Positions 1 to 7,795 of a stretch of 40,824 nucleotides of DNA are shown one piece after another. Numbering within the stretch: position 1 is the first letter of the stretch; each line of letters starts with the position of its first letter. Source of the stretch: a virus. Position numbers and translations under genes: made by a program. The stretch covers positions 1 to 40,824 of IMG/VR virus record IMGVR_UViG_3300027578_000016; one strand, written 5' to 3'. The notes under the pieces are model-generated. The model made no database searches. It saw only the letters and a program-made list of their open reading frames with translations, and was not told the origin of the DNA.

Positions 1-90
1 TCCTCAGATAGCACGACAGCAACTGGCCTAAAATGGACAGCAGTAGTAACAGACCCTAATCCAAGTATCTTTATGCTGATGGGAGCGTAA
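1..90 (+). CDS. 3' end of a tail-fibre-type gene (partial)
   Basis: Frame 1 is open from the first base and stops with TAA at 88-90, giving the last 29 residues of a protein that begins outside the window. The tail contains a TGLKWTAV motif and ends MLMGA. The 73-aa protein at 423-644 ends in the same way (SGMKWTAV...MGAY), and the two share the identical 13-mer tggacagcagtag (34-46 and 588-600). KWTAV-type endings are common in phage fibre proteins with repeated beta modules. The upstream part may be the open fibre frame at 38910-40824 if the genome is circularly permuted. Confidence 0.6.
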   Translation, partial: SSDSTTATGLKWTAVVTDPNPSIFMLMGA

Positions 91-93
91 ACA

Positions 94-423
94 ATGGCAA
101 CAACATATAAAGTCCTTGGGCAAACAAACCCATCGGCTACAACAGCAACAACTTTGTACACTGTACCTAGTGCTACAAATACAATCGTAGCAACAATATC
201 GGTATGTAATCAAGCATCAGGTGCTGGTACATATAGAATTGCTGTACGACCAGCAGGAGAAACATTGGCTGCAAAGCATTACATTGTTTATGATGCAACA
301 CTTCCTGGTACAAGTACAGACACAATTACAATTGGTCTTACACTAGCAGCAACAGATGTTGTTACAGTGTATGCATCATTAGCAAACTTCTCATTTAATG
401 CTTATGGAAGCGAGATAGCATAA
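94..423 (+). CDS. Small fibre-associated virion protein, paralogue of 664-966
   Basis: A 109-aa protein rich in Thr, Ala, Ser and Val with alternating hydrophobic positions, as in an all-beta virion protein. It starts MATTYKVLGQ and carries a TLYTVPSATNTIV segment. The 100-aa protein at 664-966 has the same landmarks (MATTTKVLAR, TLYTTPSATTTIV) and the same ending (GSEIA / GVEIA). No signal peptide or catalytic motif is visible. Its stop overlaps the next start (TAATG), which indicates translational coupling. A role as a fibre-tip or adaptor protein is inferred from its position between two fibre-like genes. Confidence 0.7.
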   Translation: MATTYKVLGQTNPSATTATTLYTVPSATNTIVATISVCNQASGAGTYRIAVRPAGETLAAKHYIVYDATLPGTSTDTITIGLTLAATDVVTVYASLANFSFNAYGSEIA

Positions 424-644
424 TGGCAATTAGCAGAGTACCAGGAACATCTGGAATTCAAGAAACACTAATCAATGCAAAGGGTGACCTTATTGTAGGT
501 ACTGCTGATAATACAGCAGGACTATTAACACTTGGTTCAAATAATGCAGTTTTGACTGTTGATACATCAACATCATCAGGCATGAAGTGGACAGCAGTAG
601 ATATATCAGCAATTGAAATCATGTCCTATATGGGCGCTTACTAA
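423..644 (+). CDS. Short tail-fibre-like protein
   Basis: A 73-aa protein with a GDLIVGTADNTAGLL segment, followed by SGMKWTAVD and the end MGAY. This 'GDLIVGTA...LTV...KWTAV' layout recurs in phage fibre proteins built of repeated beta modules. It looks like a stand-alone copy of the C-terminal fibre module whose end lies at 1-90. It overlaps the previous gene by one base. It may have arisen from duplication of a fibre end; a trimming or exchange module is also possible. Confidence 0.65.
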   Translation: MAISRVPGTSGIQETLINAKGDLIVGTADNTAGLLTLGSNNAVLTVDTSTSSGMKWTAVDISAIEIMSYMGAY

Positions 645-663
645 GAAAAGGAAGTAGTAAATA

Positions 664-966
664 ATGGCTACAACAACTAAAGTGCTTGCTCGCACAGCAG
701 CAGCAACATCATCAACAACTCTATACACAACTCCATCTGCAACAACAACAATTGTAACTAATATTGCAATTACAAATACAGCAGCAACTGCAGCAACTTA
801 CACGCTAGCATTGGGTGGAGTTGCATTTGCAACAACTTCTGCAATTGCACCAAACGATACAATTGTAATTGATGCTAAGCAGGTGCTAGTTGCAACAAAT
901 ACAATTACTGGACTTGCATCAGCAACTTCAGTTAACTTTCACATCTGCGGAGTGGAGATTGCGTAA
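664..966 (+). CDS. Small fibre-associated virion protein, paralogue of 94-423
   Basis: A 100-aa Thr/Ala-rich beta-type protein, clearly related to the 109-aa protein at 94-423 by its start (MATTTKVLAR), the TLYTTPSATTTIV segment and the GVEIA end. An AGGAAG ribosome site lies about 10 nt upstream. The stop overlaps the start of the glycine-rich protein (TAATG). Together with 423-644 it forms the second copy of a two-gene unit. The function is unknown beyond a likely structural role. Confidence 0.7.
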   Translation: MATTTKVLARTAAATSSTTLYTTPSATTTIVTNIAITNTAATAATYTLALGGVAFATTSAIAPNDTIVIDAKQVLVATNTITGLASATSVNFHICGVEIA

Positions 967-1916
967 TGGGAGCAACAGTAAGAAGTCTTAGGTCTGGCTC
1001 ACAGTCAGGCAATTTATTTGCTAATAACCCTGCTACTATTGAAGTTTTAATGGTTGGTGGCGGAGGCGCAGGTGGAGCCAGCCCTTCAACCGCTCAGTTT
1101 AGTGGCACACATGGCGGTGGCTCGGGTGGTTTAGTTTACGAGCCAAAACTTTTAACCTCATTAGGTGCATATACTATTACTATTGGAGCAGGCGGTACCA
1201 CTCCATCTTCATTAACTAGTGGTAATCAAGCAGGCAATGTTGGAAACAACACAACATTTGGAAGTTTGTTAACAGCATTTGCTGGTGGTGGAGTATCTAC
1301 TGATGGATATACTTCTGGTTCTCTTTATGGTGGAGGTTCAGAAGGTGGACACGAATCTTTAATTCCTGCTATTTGGAATGGTGGTGGTGGAAGCCGCTCT
1401 CAGGGAAATACTATTAACCAAAGAGGTTCTACAAATAGTGCGGCTATAGGCGGTGGAGGAGTATACGGTCCTTCACAGCAAGATGGTGGTAGCGGACAAT
1501 TTCAAGGTGGCTTTGGTGGAGCAGGAACTAGCGAATTTGATACTTGGCATTCAGCAACCACAACTGGTGAATCCGTAACAGGTCGTCGCTATATTGGTGG
1601 TGGCGGCGGTGGTGGACACGCTACATATTATGGAACTCCATATAACCGAAATAATGGCGGTGTTGGTGGTGGCGGTATGGGCGGATATGGTACTGGAACT
1701 AACGCAACTGCAGGTTTAGCAAACACAGGAGCAGGTGGTGGTGGCGGAGGTTCAAATGGAACTAATGGTTCACTAGGAGGAAACGGAGGTTCTGGTTTGT
1801 GTATTATTAGATATTTAACTGGAACAATAGCAGCCACTGGTGGAACTGAAGTTACATCTGGAGGATACAAATATCACACATTCACCTCTAGTGGCACATG
1901 GACAAGGACAGCATAA
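966..1916 (+). CDS. Glycine-rich tail protein / putative receptor-binding adhesin
   Basis: A 316-aa protein with many poly-glycine blocks (GGGGAGG near residue 33, GGGGGGG near 210, GGGGGGS near 260). The N-terminus contains VLMVGGGG and the C-terminus ends in an IIRYLTG...HTFTSSGTW pattern. This layout is typical of phage glycine-rich tail proteins. In T-even Gp38 adhesins, comparable glycine-rich blocks form polyglycine-II helices that carry the receptor-binding loops. A distal adhesin role is inferred from that and from its place at the end of the fibre cluster. It overlaps both neighbours by one base. Confidence 0.7.
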   Translation: MGATVRSLRSGSQSGNLFANNPATIEVLMVGGGGAGGASPSTAQFSGTHGGGSGGLVYEPKLLTSLGAYTITIGAGGTTPSSLTSGNQAGNVGNNTTFGSLLTAFAGGGVSTDGYTSGSLYGGGSEGGHESLIPAIWNGGGGSRSQGNTINQRGSTNSAAIGGGGVYGPSQQDGGSGQFQGGFGGAGTSEFDTWHSATTTGESVTGRRYIGGGGGGGHATYYGTPYNRNNGGVGGGGMGGYGTGTNATAGLANTGAGGGGGGSNGTNGSLGGNGGSGLCIIRYLTGTIAATGGTEVTSGGYKYHTFTSSGTWTRTA

Positions 1917-2284
1917 TGGCACACTTTGCGCAAATTGACGAAAACAATAAAGTAATACAAGTTGTTGTTACTGACAACAATCATCCAGATGGTGATGAAG
2001 GACATCAATGGTTAGTTGACAACCTTGGTGGCACATGGATTAAAACATCATATAATGGCAATATTAGAGGTCGTTTTGCTGGAGTTGGTATGACCTATGA
2101 TGCTGTTAAAGATAAGTTTATTCCAGCCAAACCGTTTCCATCTTGGATTTGGTCAGATGAAGAAGATAGTTGGACACCTCCTATTACAAGACCACAAGAA
2201 ATAGAAGATACAACAATCTTTTGGAATGAAGAACTTCAATCTTGGCAACGTATCAATCGTATTACACGTACTTTAGTAGAATAA
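1916..2284 (+). CDS. Conserved small virion-associated protein (MAHFAQID family)
   Basis: A 122-aa protein starting MAHFAQIDENNKV, with a central region of aromatic residues and a PFPSWIWSDEE segment. Small proteins with a MAHFA(K/Q)(I/L)DENN start are common beside tail-fibre genes in aquatic phages; their function is unknown to me. An in-frame ATG at 1898 exists, but the ATG at 1916 overlaps the preceding stop as TAATG and begins with the family's usual N-terminus, so it is preferred. This is the last plus-strand gene before the opposed gene at 2319-2978. Confidence 0.75.
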   Translation: MAHFAQIDENNKVIQVVVTDNNHPDGDEGHQWLVDNLGGTWIKTSYNGNIRGRFAGVGMTYDAVKDKFIPAKPFPSWIWSDEEDSWTPPITRPQEIEDTTIFWNEELQSWQRINRITRTLVE

Positions 2285-2318
2285 CTATTTGTATGATTTC
2301 CTATGCCAGTATTGGTTT

Positions 2319-2978
2319 TTATAGGAGTTCATTATTTTTCTTAAAAAGAAAAAATAGTTTTTCATTATATTTTTTAACAGAAGAAACCCAGTTATCTCTT
2401 TTGATTGGAATGTACTGAACAATAGGAGTACCAGTTTCAATTATACCTTCCCAACCATTCTTTATAAAAAACGGAAGTTGTATAGTTAATGGAAATACAT
2501 CGGCATCAACAATGCCAGTAATTAACTGAAATGGTGCATCAAATCTATTGCTAGGTTGAATACACAACAATGAGTACCCAGAAGGTAGAGTTATAGTCCA
2601 TTCACATGTAAACTTAATTACAAATGGGCTATAACCTTCTGGGGTTGGAACTCCTTGATGTTGTTCTAAGTTATGAAAACTAATTGGTTCTCTATTAGAA
2701 CGCCAATTAAATATTGGCACAATTCCATCTGGTGACCAAGAAACAATAATATCTTCACTAAGAGTTAAAGTATAACCAGCAGTCATTGCATCTAAAAATG
2801 GCATACAGGCTTTAACAGTACGATTGTTTCTGCCCTCAGTAAGATGGAACTTTCCATCACCATACAAAGGTTTTATATCTTTATACCATTGAGGTATTAA
2901 AGAAACCGATGGCACTGGATGTTTATCAAAGTTTTGAGCCTCTAGCGTTGTTGGCGTAAATACAATTTTTTGAGTCAT
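2319..2978 (-). CDS. Conserved phage protein of unknown function, inserted in antisense
   Basis: A 219-aa protein with landmarks PQWYKDI (about 29-35), VKACMPFLDAMTAGY, WTITLPSGYS and a Trp/Pro-rich C-terminal half (GTPIVQYIPIKRDNW). I recognise this as a family scattered through aquatic phages, often annotated as hypothetical; I cannot name a function. The predominantly beta pattern could suit a barrel or cupin-like fold, which is speculation. It is the only minus-strand gene in the late region. It has an AAAGG ribosome site, and AT-rich sequence upstream (2985-3034) could hold its own promoter. This resembles a moron. Confidence 0.75.
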   Translation of the reverse strand: MTQKIVFTPTTLEAQNFDKHPVPSVSLIPQWYKDIKPLYGDGKFHLTEGRNNRTVKACMPFLDAMTAGYTLTLSEDIIVSWSPDGIVPIFNWRSNREPISFHNLEQHQGVPTPEGYSPFVIKFTCEWTITLPSGYSLLCIQPSNRFDAPFQLITGIVDADVFPLTIQLPFFIKNGWEGIIETGTPIVQYIPIKRDNWVSSVKKYNEKLFFLFKKNNELL

Positions 2979-3034
2979 CTTATACCTTTCCTAGGTGTAA
3001 TAAGCATATCATATATAAAACAACAAGGAGCAAT

Positions 3035-3847
3035 ATGACTAAAGCCCGTGACCTAGCCAATGCTAGTACAGCCCTATCTGCAGTATCTGCTACGGAACTG
3101 GGCTATCTTGATGGCGTAACTTCTGCTGTCCAGACTCAGATGGATGCTAAAGCACCATCATCTACTGCAGTTACATTAACTGGTACTCAGACTCTTACTA
3201 ATAAGACACTGACTAGCCCTGCGCTAACTACACCAACCATTAGCACAGCAACAACTAATGGAGATATTTTATACGGAACAGGCTCTGGTGCTTTGGCTCG
3301 TTTAGGTATTGGTACTACTGGTCAGGTATTAAATGTGGCTTCTGGTGTGCCTGCTTGGGCTACGGCTGCAAGTGGTGGATATACACAATTAGCAACTGGT
3401 TCACTTTCAGGTTCATCAATTTCATTAACTTCAATTAGCCAAGATTACAAAGACCTTGTTTTGTATTTACAAAATACTGCTTTATCTTCAGGCGCAGGGT
3501 TAAGATTTACTTTTAATAGTAATACAAATGCTTATTATGGTTATACTTATATTCAAAATGGAACAGTAACTGGTTCAGGTTCGTCAGGTTTGGCTTATGG
3601 TTATCTTGGAGATTTTCCAGGTTATCAAGACTCAACAAGCGTAACTATGAGGATTCCAAATTATACTTATGCTAACAGTCGGCCACACTACTTTGCTCAC
3701 GGTGGACAATATCCATCAAATGCTGGAGCAATGGCTATTATGATATTTGGTTCAATTAATAATGGAACAGCAGTTACTTCACTTCAATTATTCCCATCAA
3801 CAGGAACATTTTCTAACGGAACTTACTACCTATTTGGAGTTAAATAA
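3035..3847 (+). CDS. Tail-fibre protein with trimerisation-type repeats
   Basis: A 270-aa protein. The N-terminal part has ELGYLDGVTSAVQTQMDAK, then TQTLTNKTLTSPALTTPTI, then GDILYGTGSGALARLGIGT; all three are standard phage-fibre shaft motifs. The C-terminal half (about 120-270) is Tyr/Ser/Gly-rich and is likely the receptor-facing domain. An AAGGAG ribosome site lies 5 nt upstream. The stop overlaps the next start (TAATG). It is a second, separate fibre from the one at 38910. A host-range role is inferred. Confidence 0.8.
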   Translation: MTKARDLANASTALSAVSATELGYLDGVTSAVQTQMDAKAPSSTAVTLTGTQTLTNKTLTSPALTTPTISTATTNGDILYGTGSGALARLGIGTTGQVLNVASGVPAWATAASGGYTQLATGSLSGSSISLTSISQDYKDLVLYLQNTALSSGAGLRFTFNSNTNAYYGYTYIQNGTVTGSGSSGLAYGYLGDFPGYQDSTSVTMRIPNYTYANSRPHYFAHGGQYPSNAGAMAIMIFGSINNGTAVTSLQLFPSTGTFSNGTYYLFGVK

Positions 3848-4053
3848 TGACTAATCCAACAATTAAAATACACAATGTTGAAACTAATGAGGTCATTGAA
3901 AGAGAAATGACAGCAGAAGAAATTGCTTGGCTAGAGTCAACAAAAGCAATTCCAGAACCAACAGAAGAAGAACTTGCAAAAGCAGCAACTAAAGCAGCCC
4001 TACTTGCCCGTCTTGGTATGACTGCAGACGAAGCCAAGTTACTTCTTTCGTAA
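3847..4053 (+). CDS. Small fibre-linked protein
   Basis: A 68-aa acidic, helical protein ending KAALLARLGMTADEAKLLLS. Short proteins ending in LLARLGMTADEAKLLL commonly follow phage tail-fibre genes, where a chaperone or assembly role has been supposed but not shown to my knowledge. It starts on the stop of the fibre gene (TAATG), so the two are probably translationally coupled. A 63-nt gap with a strong ribosome site for the next gene follows. Confidence 0.7.
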   Translation: MTNPTIKIHNVETNEVIEREMTAEEIAWLESTKAIPEPTEEELAKAATKAALLARLGMTADEAKLLLS

Positions 4054-4116
4054 CAATTATCCCTAAGCATGGATACAAACTGCTCAACTAATTTTTTTCT
4101 GACTTAAGGAGATACG

Positions 4117-6039
4117 GTGGCTGGTAGAGATTTAACAGATGGTAGAGCCGAACGCTCTATTGCCGTAGACGTAGGTGTAGTTTCTTCTACATCTATCTGG
4201 CAGAACACTGACATAGCCTATGACATTGCTATTGGTGGACTACCTTTTATTCTAGCCACAAATAATGAACGTCCCTATGGCCGTAAGACTGCACCGTTTA
4301 AGAAAGAACAGTTTGATTCTACTACCGAACCAGGTGAGCAATCACTTACTGGTTGGTGGATTCGCTCACAGATGTCTTTTCATAGTGGTTCTGGTATTAA
4401 CTTCTTTGACCCTGCAACTAACGATGAGAATGGACACTATCGTTTTGGAGACAGTAGAAATATAGATGTATGGACTAAAGGACAGGCTACTTTACTTAAA
4501 GAGACAGCCAATATGTCTGGTGTTACTACTGGTACTTATAAAATTATTTCTGGAGTATCTACAACAACTGATGTAGTAGTTGGATATATTCCTGGTTCTA
4601 CTACAATTAAATCTTTTCAAGCAAATGGAACAGTAGTAACAACATATGCTCCTACTAACCTTGGTAATATTTTAGATGGTGCTGTATGTACAGATGGCAC
4701 AAGATTATTTATAGCAGACAATGACCATATTTATGTTGGTCCTCTTAACGCAGCCTCTGCTGGATGGACCGAGTACTACGCAACTGGCACACGTGCCACA
4801 CTTGCTTGGGTTAAGCAACGCCTTGTTGGCGCTGTTACTAATTCTATCTATGAATTAACTGGTGCTACTGGTAGCGCACTTGCACTACCTACACCGCTAT
4901 ACACACATCCTAATACTGCTTGGATATGGTCATCTATTTCTGAAGGTGGTTCTGCTGTCTATGCTGCAGGTTATGCTGGTGGTAACTCGGCTATTTATAA
5001 GTTTACATTAAGTACTGGTGGTGCCATGCCTACGCTTACATCAGGTGTTATTGCAGCACAATTACCAATTGGTGAGTATGTAAATAAGATTGAATACTAT
5101 CTTGGCTACTTAATAATTGGCACTAACAAGGGCGTACGCGCAGCAGAAATTTCAGACCAAGATGGTTCTATTAATTACGGTCCATTAATTATTGAAGAGT
5201 CTAATGGCGTTTACGATTTTGCATTTAGAGATAAGTTTGTATGGGTTACTGGTTCTATTGGCGGATATGCTGGTTTATATCGTATTGATTTAAGTAATGA
5301 AATTGAAACATTACGTTTTGCTTATGCAACAGATACCTATCTTGATAGCGTTTCTGGTTATGCTACAAGTGTAGATTTTATAGGTAACTCTGGACAGATA
5401 GCATTTACTACTTCTGGTAGCAATGGTATTGCTGTTCAATCTGCCACAGTCTTATCAACAACTGGCTATCTAACTACAGGTAACATTAGATACGGAACCC
5501 TTGAGCCTAAAAACTTTAAGCGTTTACTTGCTCGGGGTAATTTTACGTTTGGTTCTATGACATTAGAAACTGTAGATTCAGATGGCAATGAGTATGACCA
5601 CATCTCCTATGACTCAGCAGTACCGCCAGTGGAGGTTACAACCTCCAACCCACCAACGGCTCAGGAATATGTAGCCTATAAGTTTATTATGTACCGCGAT
5701 GCTACAGATAGTACTAAAGGTCCAACCTTTAAGGGCTATCAGGCAAAGGCAACTATTGCTACACCACGACAAAGACTTATTAGTCAGTATGTATATTGTT
5801 TTGATGAAGAAACAGATAGGAATAATTCTCGTACTGGTTATTCAGGACGGGCATATGACCGTGTAGTTGCTTTAGAATCCATTGAAGAAAATGGTGACAT
5901 AGTTACATGGCAAGATTTAAATACTGGCGAAAGTCGCCAAGTCCAAATCATTGGTATTAGTTTGGTGAACACTACTCCACCAGATAAAAACTCTACTGGA
6001 TTTGGTGGAATATTAGAGATTGTGGTGAGTACAGTATAA
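4117..6039 (+). CDS. Large tail structural protein (possible nozzle/tail-tip protein)
   Basis: The start is GTG at 4117, set by AAGGAGA four bases upstream. The product is 640 aa. The N-terminus contains DIAIGGLPFILA, ERPYGRKTAPF and EQSLTGWWIRSQ, which I associate with a family of actinophage tail proteins. The rest is Gly/Thr/Tyr-rich with many short beta repeats, compatible with a propeller-like fold. It lies between the fibres and the lysis genes. By position and size it could be the nozzle of a short tail (compare T7 gp12) or a minor tail protein; sequence alone does not decide. Confidence 0.75.
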   Translation: MAGRDLTDGRAERSIAVDVGVVSSTSIWQNTDIAYDIAIGGLPFILATNNERPYGRKTAPFKKEQFDSTTEPGEQSLTGWWIRSQMSFHSGSGINFFDPATNDENGHYRFGDSRNIDVWTKGQATLLKETANMSGVTTGTYKIISGVSTTTDVVVGYIPGSTTIKSFQANGTVVTTYAPTNLGNILDGAVCTDGTRLFIADNDHIYVGPLNAASAGWTEYYATGTRATLAWVKQRLVGAVTNSIYELTGATGSALALPTPLYTHPNTAWIWSSISEGGSAVYAAGYAGGNSAIYKFTLSTGGAMPTLTSGVIAAQLPIGEYVNKIEYYLGYLIIGTNKGVRAAEISDQDGSINYGPLIIEESNGVYDFAFRDKFVWVTGSIGGYAGLYRIDLSNEIETLRFAYATDTYLDSVSGYATSVDFIGNSGQIAFTTSGSNGIAVQSATVLSTTGYLTTGNIRYGTLEPKNFKRLLARGNFTFGSMTLETVDSDGNEYDHISYDSAVPPVEVTTSNPPTAQEYVAYKFIMYRDATDSTKGPTFKGYQAKATIATPRQRLISQYVYCFDEETDRNNSRTGYSGRAYDRVVALESIEENGDIVTWQDLNTGESRQVQIIGISLVNTTPPDKNSTGFGGILEIVVSTV

Positions 6040-6245
6040 TGACTACGGCACAGTGGCTTGGTATAGCCATATCTGTTTGCACTCTTGTGGCTGCTTTTGC
6101 TACCTCTGTTAGATGGTTAGTCAAGCATTACTTGTATGAACTTAAACCAAATGCTGGCTCAAGCCTAAAAGATTCTGTCACAAGACTAGAGGCTAAGGTA
6201 GAAATTCTTTATCAGATGATGTTAAACAAGGGGAGAGATGAATGA
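6039..6245 (+). CDS. Single-span membrane protein with coiled coil (possible holin or spanin-like partner)
   Basis: A 68-aa protein with one membrane segment (about residues 6-28), a basic WLVKHY stretch, then an amphipathic helix (about 43-62). Small one-span proteins with a cytoplasmic coil often sit directly before phage endolysins and act as holins or holin partners. It overlaps the tail gene by one base (TAATG) and the endolysin by four (ATGA). The lysis role rests on this position. Confidence 0.6.
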   Translation: MTTAQWLGIAISVCTLVAAFATSVRWLVKHYLYELKPNAGSSLKDSVTRLEAKVEILYQMMLNKGRDE

Positions 6246-6745
6246 AGTCTGTAGTCAAGAAAGCCACACCTGCCGCTATTGCTGTCCTTCGACAAGCCAC
6301 AGCGATAGCGCCATTGCGTATGAAAGCATCGGATGGACTTCTTCCGTCCAACGCTCATTTGAAACAGAGTCCAACCAGCGACCATAACACTGGACTCGCT
6401 GTTGACTTAACGCATGACCCTAAGAATGGAATTGATTGTGTTGACATTTTTGAAAAACTTAAAGAAGATAAGCGTGTTAAGTACCTTATTTTCAAGGGAC
6501 AAATCTGGTCTAAAGAAAAGTCCAAGTTGGGAAACAGACGGTACACTGGGACTAATGCTCATAATAAGCATCTACATATTTCTATTGAGTCTACTATGGG
6601 TTCCGATACTTCTCCATGGTTTTGGTGGTTGAATCAACCTAAGACTCTTAATCAGGTTATTGCTAGTTTGACTACAGTACCCGCAAAGAAAGCATATAAG
6701 ACTGAAGTTTGTACCTGCTGCAAAGTGCACGGGGCAAAGCAATAA
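6242..6745 (+). CDS. Endolysin, M15-type (VanY-like) peptidoglycan peptidase
   Basis: A 167-aa protein. Residues 45-58 read TSDHNTGLAVDLTH and residues 107-115 read HNKHLHISI. These are the two zinc motifs of M15 D-Ala-D-Ala carboxypeptidases and L-Ala-D-Glu endopeptidases; H48, D55 and H112 are the expected zinc ligands. No signal peptide is seen, so export would need a holin, and holin-like genes lie on both sides. No known wall-binding domain is present. Instead a short tail with CTCC (157-160) and a following His could bind metal or form disulphides. It cuts the peptide part of host peptidoglycan at lysis. Confidence 0.85.
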   Translation: MKSVVKKATPAAIAVLRQATAIAPLRMKASDGLLPSNAHLKQSPTSDHNTGLAVDLTHDPKNGIDCVDIFEKLKEDKRVKYLIFKGQIWSKEKSKLGNRRYTGTNAHNKHLHISIESTMGSDTSPWFWWLNQPKTLNQVIASLTTVPAKKAYKTEVCTCCKVHGAKQ

Positions 6746-6757
6746 TAGGAGGAAATA

Positions 6758-6943
6758 ATGGAACAATTTAAGCAACTCGGACTGACATGGTTCCGTGCCG
6801 CAGCATCTGCTGCGATTGCACTGTACCTTGCTGGTGAGACAGACCTTAAGACTCTTGGCGCTGCAGCCCTTGCAGGCTTTGCTGGACCACTACTTAAGTG
6901 GCTAGACCCATCTGCTACATCCTTTGGACGTGGTTCAAAGTAA
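6758..6943 (+). CDS. Holin-like small membrane protein
   Basis: A 61-aa protein with two hydrophobic helices (about 12-25 and 32-48) separated by a GETDLK turn, and a short polar tail (SFGRGSK). An AGGAGG site lies 6 nt upstream. Proteins with the pattern WFRAAASAAIALYLAG...TLGAAALAGFAGPLLKWLDP are familiar in actinophages beside endolysins and are usually called holins. It is the last gene before the terminator, so it ends the late transcript. Confidence 0.7.
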   Translation: MEQFKQLGLTWFRAAASAAIALYLAGETDLKTLGAAALAGFAGPLLKWLDPSATSFGRGSK

Positions 6944-6951
6944 TGATTTAA

Positions 6952-7020
6952 GGGGCCTAGCAGCCCCATAGACACAAGAAACCCCCAGAACTGGTATCTC
7001 TACCAGAACTGGGGGTCTTT
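6952..7020. terminator. Bidirectional terminator between late and early operons
   Basis: Two hairpins lie between the convergent gene ends. The first is GGGGC/GCCCC (6952-6956 with 6963-6967). The second is larger: acccccag + ctggta paired with taccag + ctgggggt (6981-7016), interrupted by a 2-nt mismatch, with loop tctc. It is followed on the plus strand by tctttt and on the minus strand by tttctt, so it can stop transcripts from both sides. Confidence 0.8.
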
Positions 7021-7022
7021 TG

Positions 7023-7397
7023 TCATTTACTGAGCGTGCTTAATATATCTTCAACCTTAATAAGGTAACCCTTACTAGGGTTGGGAGGTATGTTGCAAGT
7101 AATGGCTCTTCCCCGTGCCGTTACTGCTTGTTTTAATACCTCCGTTGGCACTATCAAGGTTGCCCCCTCCAACACGAATGCCCAGTATGCAGCCTTAGTG
7201 CTGGACAACCCTGATAGATACCAATTCTCGTTGTTATGTGACCAGCAAACTGTTTCTATATATAGGTTGCCAGTATCTTTCCATTGCAAATCTGTCTTTA
7301 CTTCTACTGTACTACCACCTGTTAGTAGTTGTTCTACTAATCCTTCTCCTGCTTGACCAACCGCTAAGTCTAAATCAAAGTCTGATAGTTTGCTCAT
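7023..7397 (-). CDS. PD-(D/E)XK-type nuclease-like protein
   Basis: A 124-aa protein. GQAGEGLVEQLL (14-25) resembles the glutamate-bearing first helix of restriction-endonuclease folds, and TVEVKTD (30-36) gives the E-x-K active-site pair (E32, K34). WKDTGNLYIE follows. Small proteins with EVKTD..W..TGN(L/V)YIE are familiar in phages as endonuclease-like or resolvase-like. The exact substrate is unknown; debranching or host DNA breakdown are options. It overlaps WhiB by four bases (ATGA) and is the last early gene before the terminator. Confidence 0.65.
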   Translation of the reverse strand: MSKLSDFDLDLAVGQAGEGLVEQLLTGGSTVEVKTDLQWKDTGNLYIETVCWSHNNENWYLSGLSSTKAAYWAFVLEGATLIVPTEVLKQAVTARGRAITCNIPPNPSKGYLIKVEDILSTLSK

Positions 7398-7660
7398 GGG
7401 TATCCTAAGTATAGTGGCTTGACCGTAATCTTTAATTTCTTTCTTAGTACCCTGCGTTGGAACTCTGTTGTTCCACCCCAGTATCCAAATACACCATTCT
7501 TAAGTGAGTAATCTAAACACTGTTGTTTTACTTCACAGTTGTTACAGATTTTACTAAGCCTATTAACATCTCTATATGTAGAACTACCTTCTGGTACAAA
7601 GAACTCCTCTGAGTCTACACTTCTACAATTAGGTGTGCCTTGCCAGTCTGGATACTCCAT
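7394..7660 (-). CDS. whiB: WhiB-family [4Fe-4S] transcription factor
   Basis: An 88-aa protein with the four WhiB cysteines (C12, C39, C42, C48 in a C-x26-CxxC-x5-C array). The downstream turn reads GVFGYWGGTTE (56-66), against the usual G-V/I-W-G-G. A basic C-terminal end (RRVLRKKLK) could bind DNA. WhiB proteins are restricted to actinobacteria and their phages, hold a 4Fe-4S cluster and bind region 4 of the primary sigma factor. Its start overlaps the stop of the 44-aa gene (TAATG) and lacks a clear ribosome site, so translation is probably coupled. It is two small genes and a zinc ribbon away from a sigma-like protein. Confidence 0.93.
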   Translation of the reverse strand: MEYPDWQGTPNCRSVDSEEFFVPEGSSTYRDVNRLSKICNNCEVKQQCLDYSLKNGVFGYWGGTTEFQRRVLRKKLKITVKPLYLGYP

Positions 7661-7794
7661 TAGAACTCAAATGCTAAATACCAAAAACCAAGTTCTAAAC
7701 TTACATAATATTTACATACATTAAAGCCTAACCCAAATCCTGAGTTACGACCAAATGTTAACCACTTATTCCTACCTACTTTTTTTGCTGCCAT
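7660..7794 (-). CDS. 44-aa conserved small phage protein (GFGLGFNV motif)
   Basis: The start is taken at 7794 because AGGAGG lies 6 nt upstream. A longer reading from 7905 would overlap the FmdB-like gene in another frame. The product is 44 aa: a basic N-terminus (MAAKKVGRNKW), then GFGLGFNVCKYYVSLELGFWYLAFEF-type sequence rich in aromatic residues. Alternating polar and aromatic positions suggest a beta hairpin or membrane association. I have seen similar short proteins in actinophages without a function. It couples to WhiB through TAATG. Confidence 0.7.
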   Translation of the reverse strand: MAAKKVGRNKWLTFGRNSGFGLGFNVCKYYVSLELGFWYLAFEF

Positions 7795-7795
7795 T

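Noticed and set aside
1628-1870. Proline-rich minus-strand frame
   Set aside because: A mirror of the poly-glycine codons (ggt/gga) of the adhesin gene, not an independent gene.
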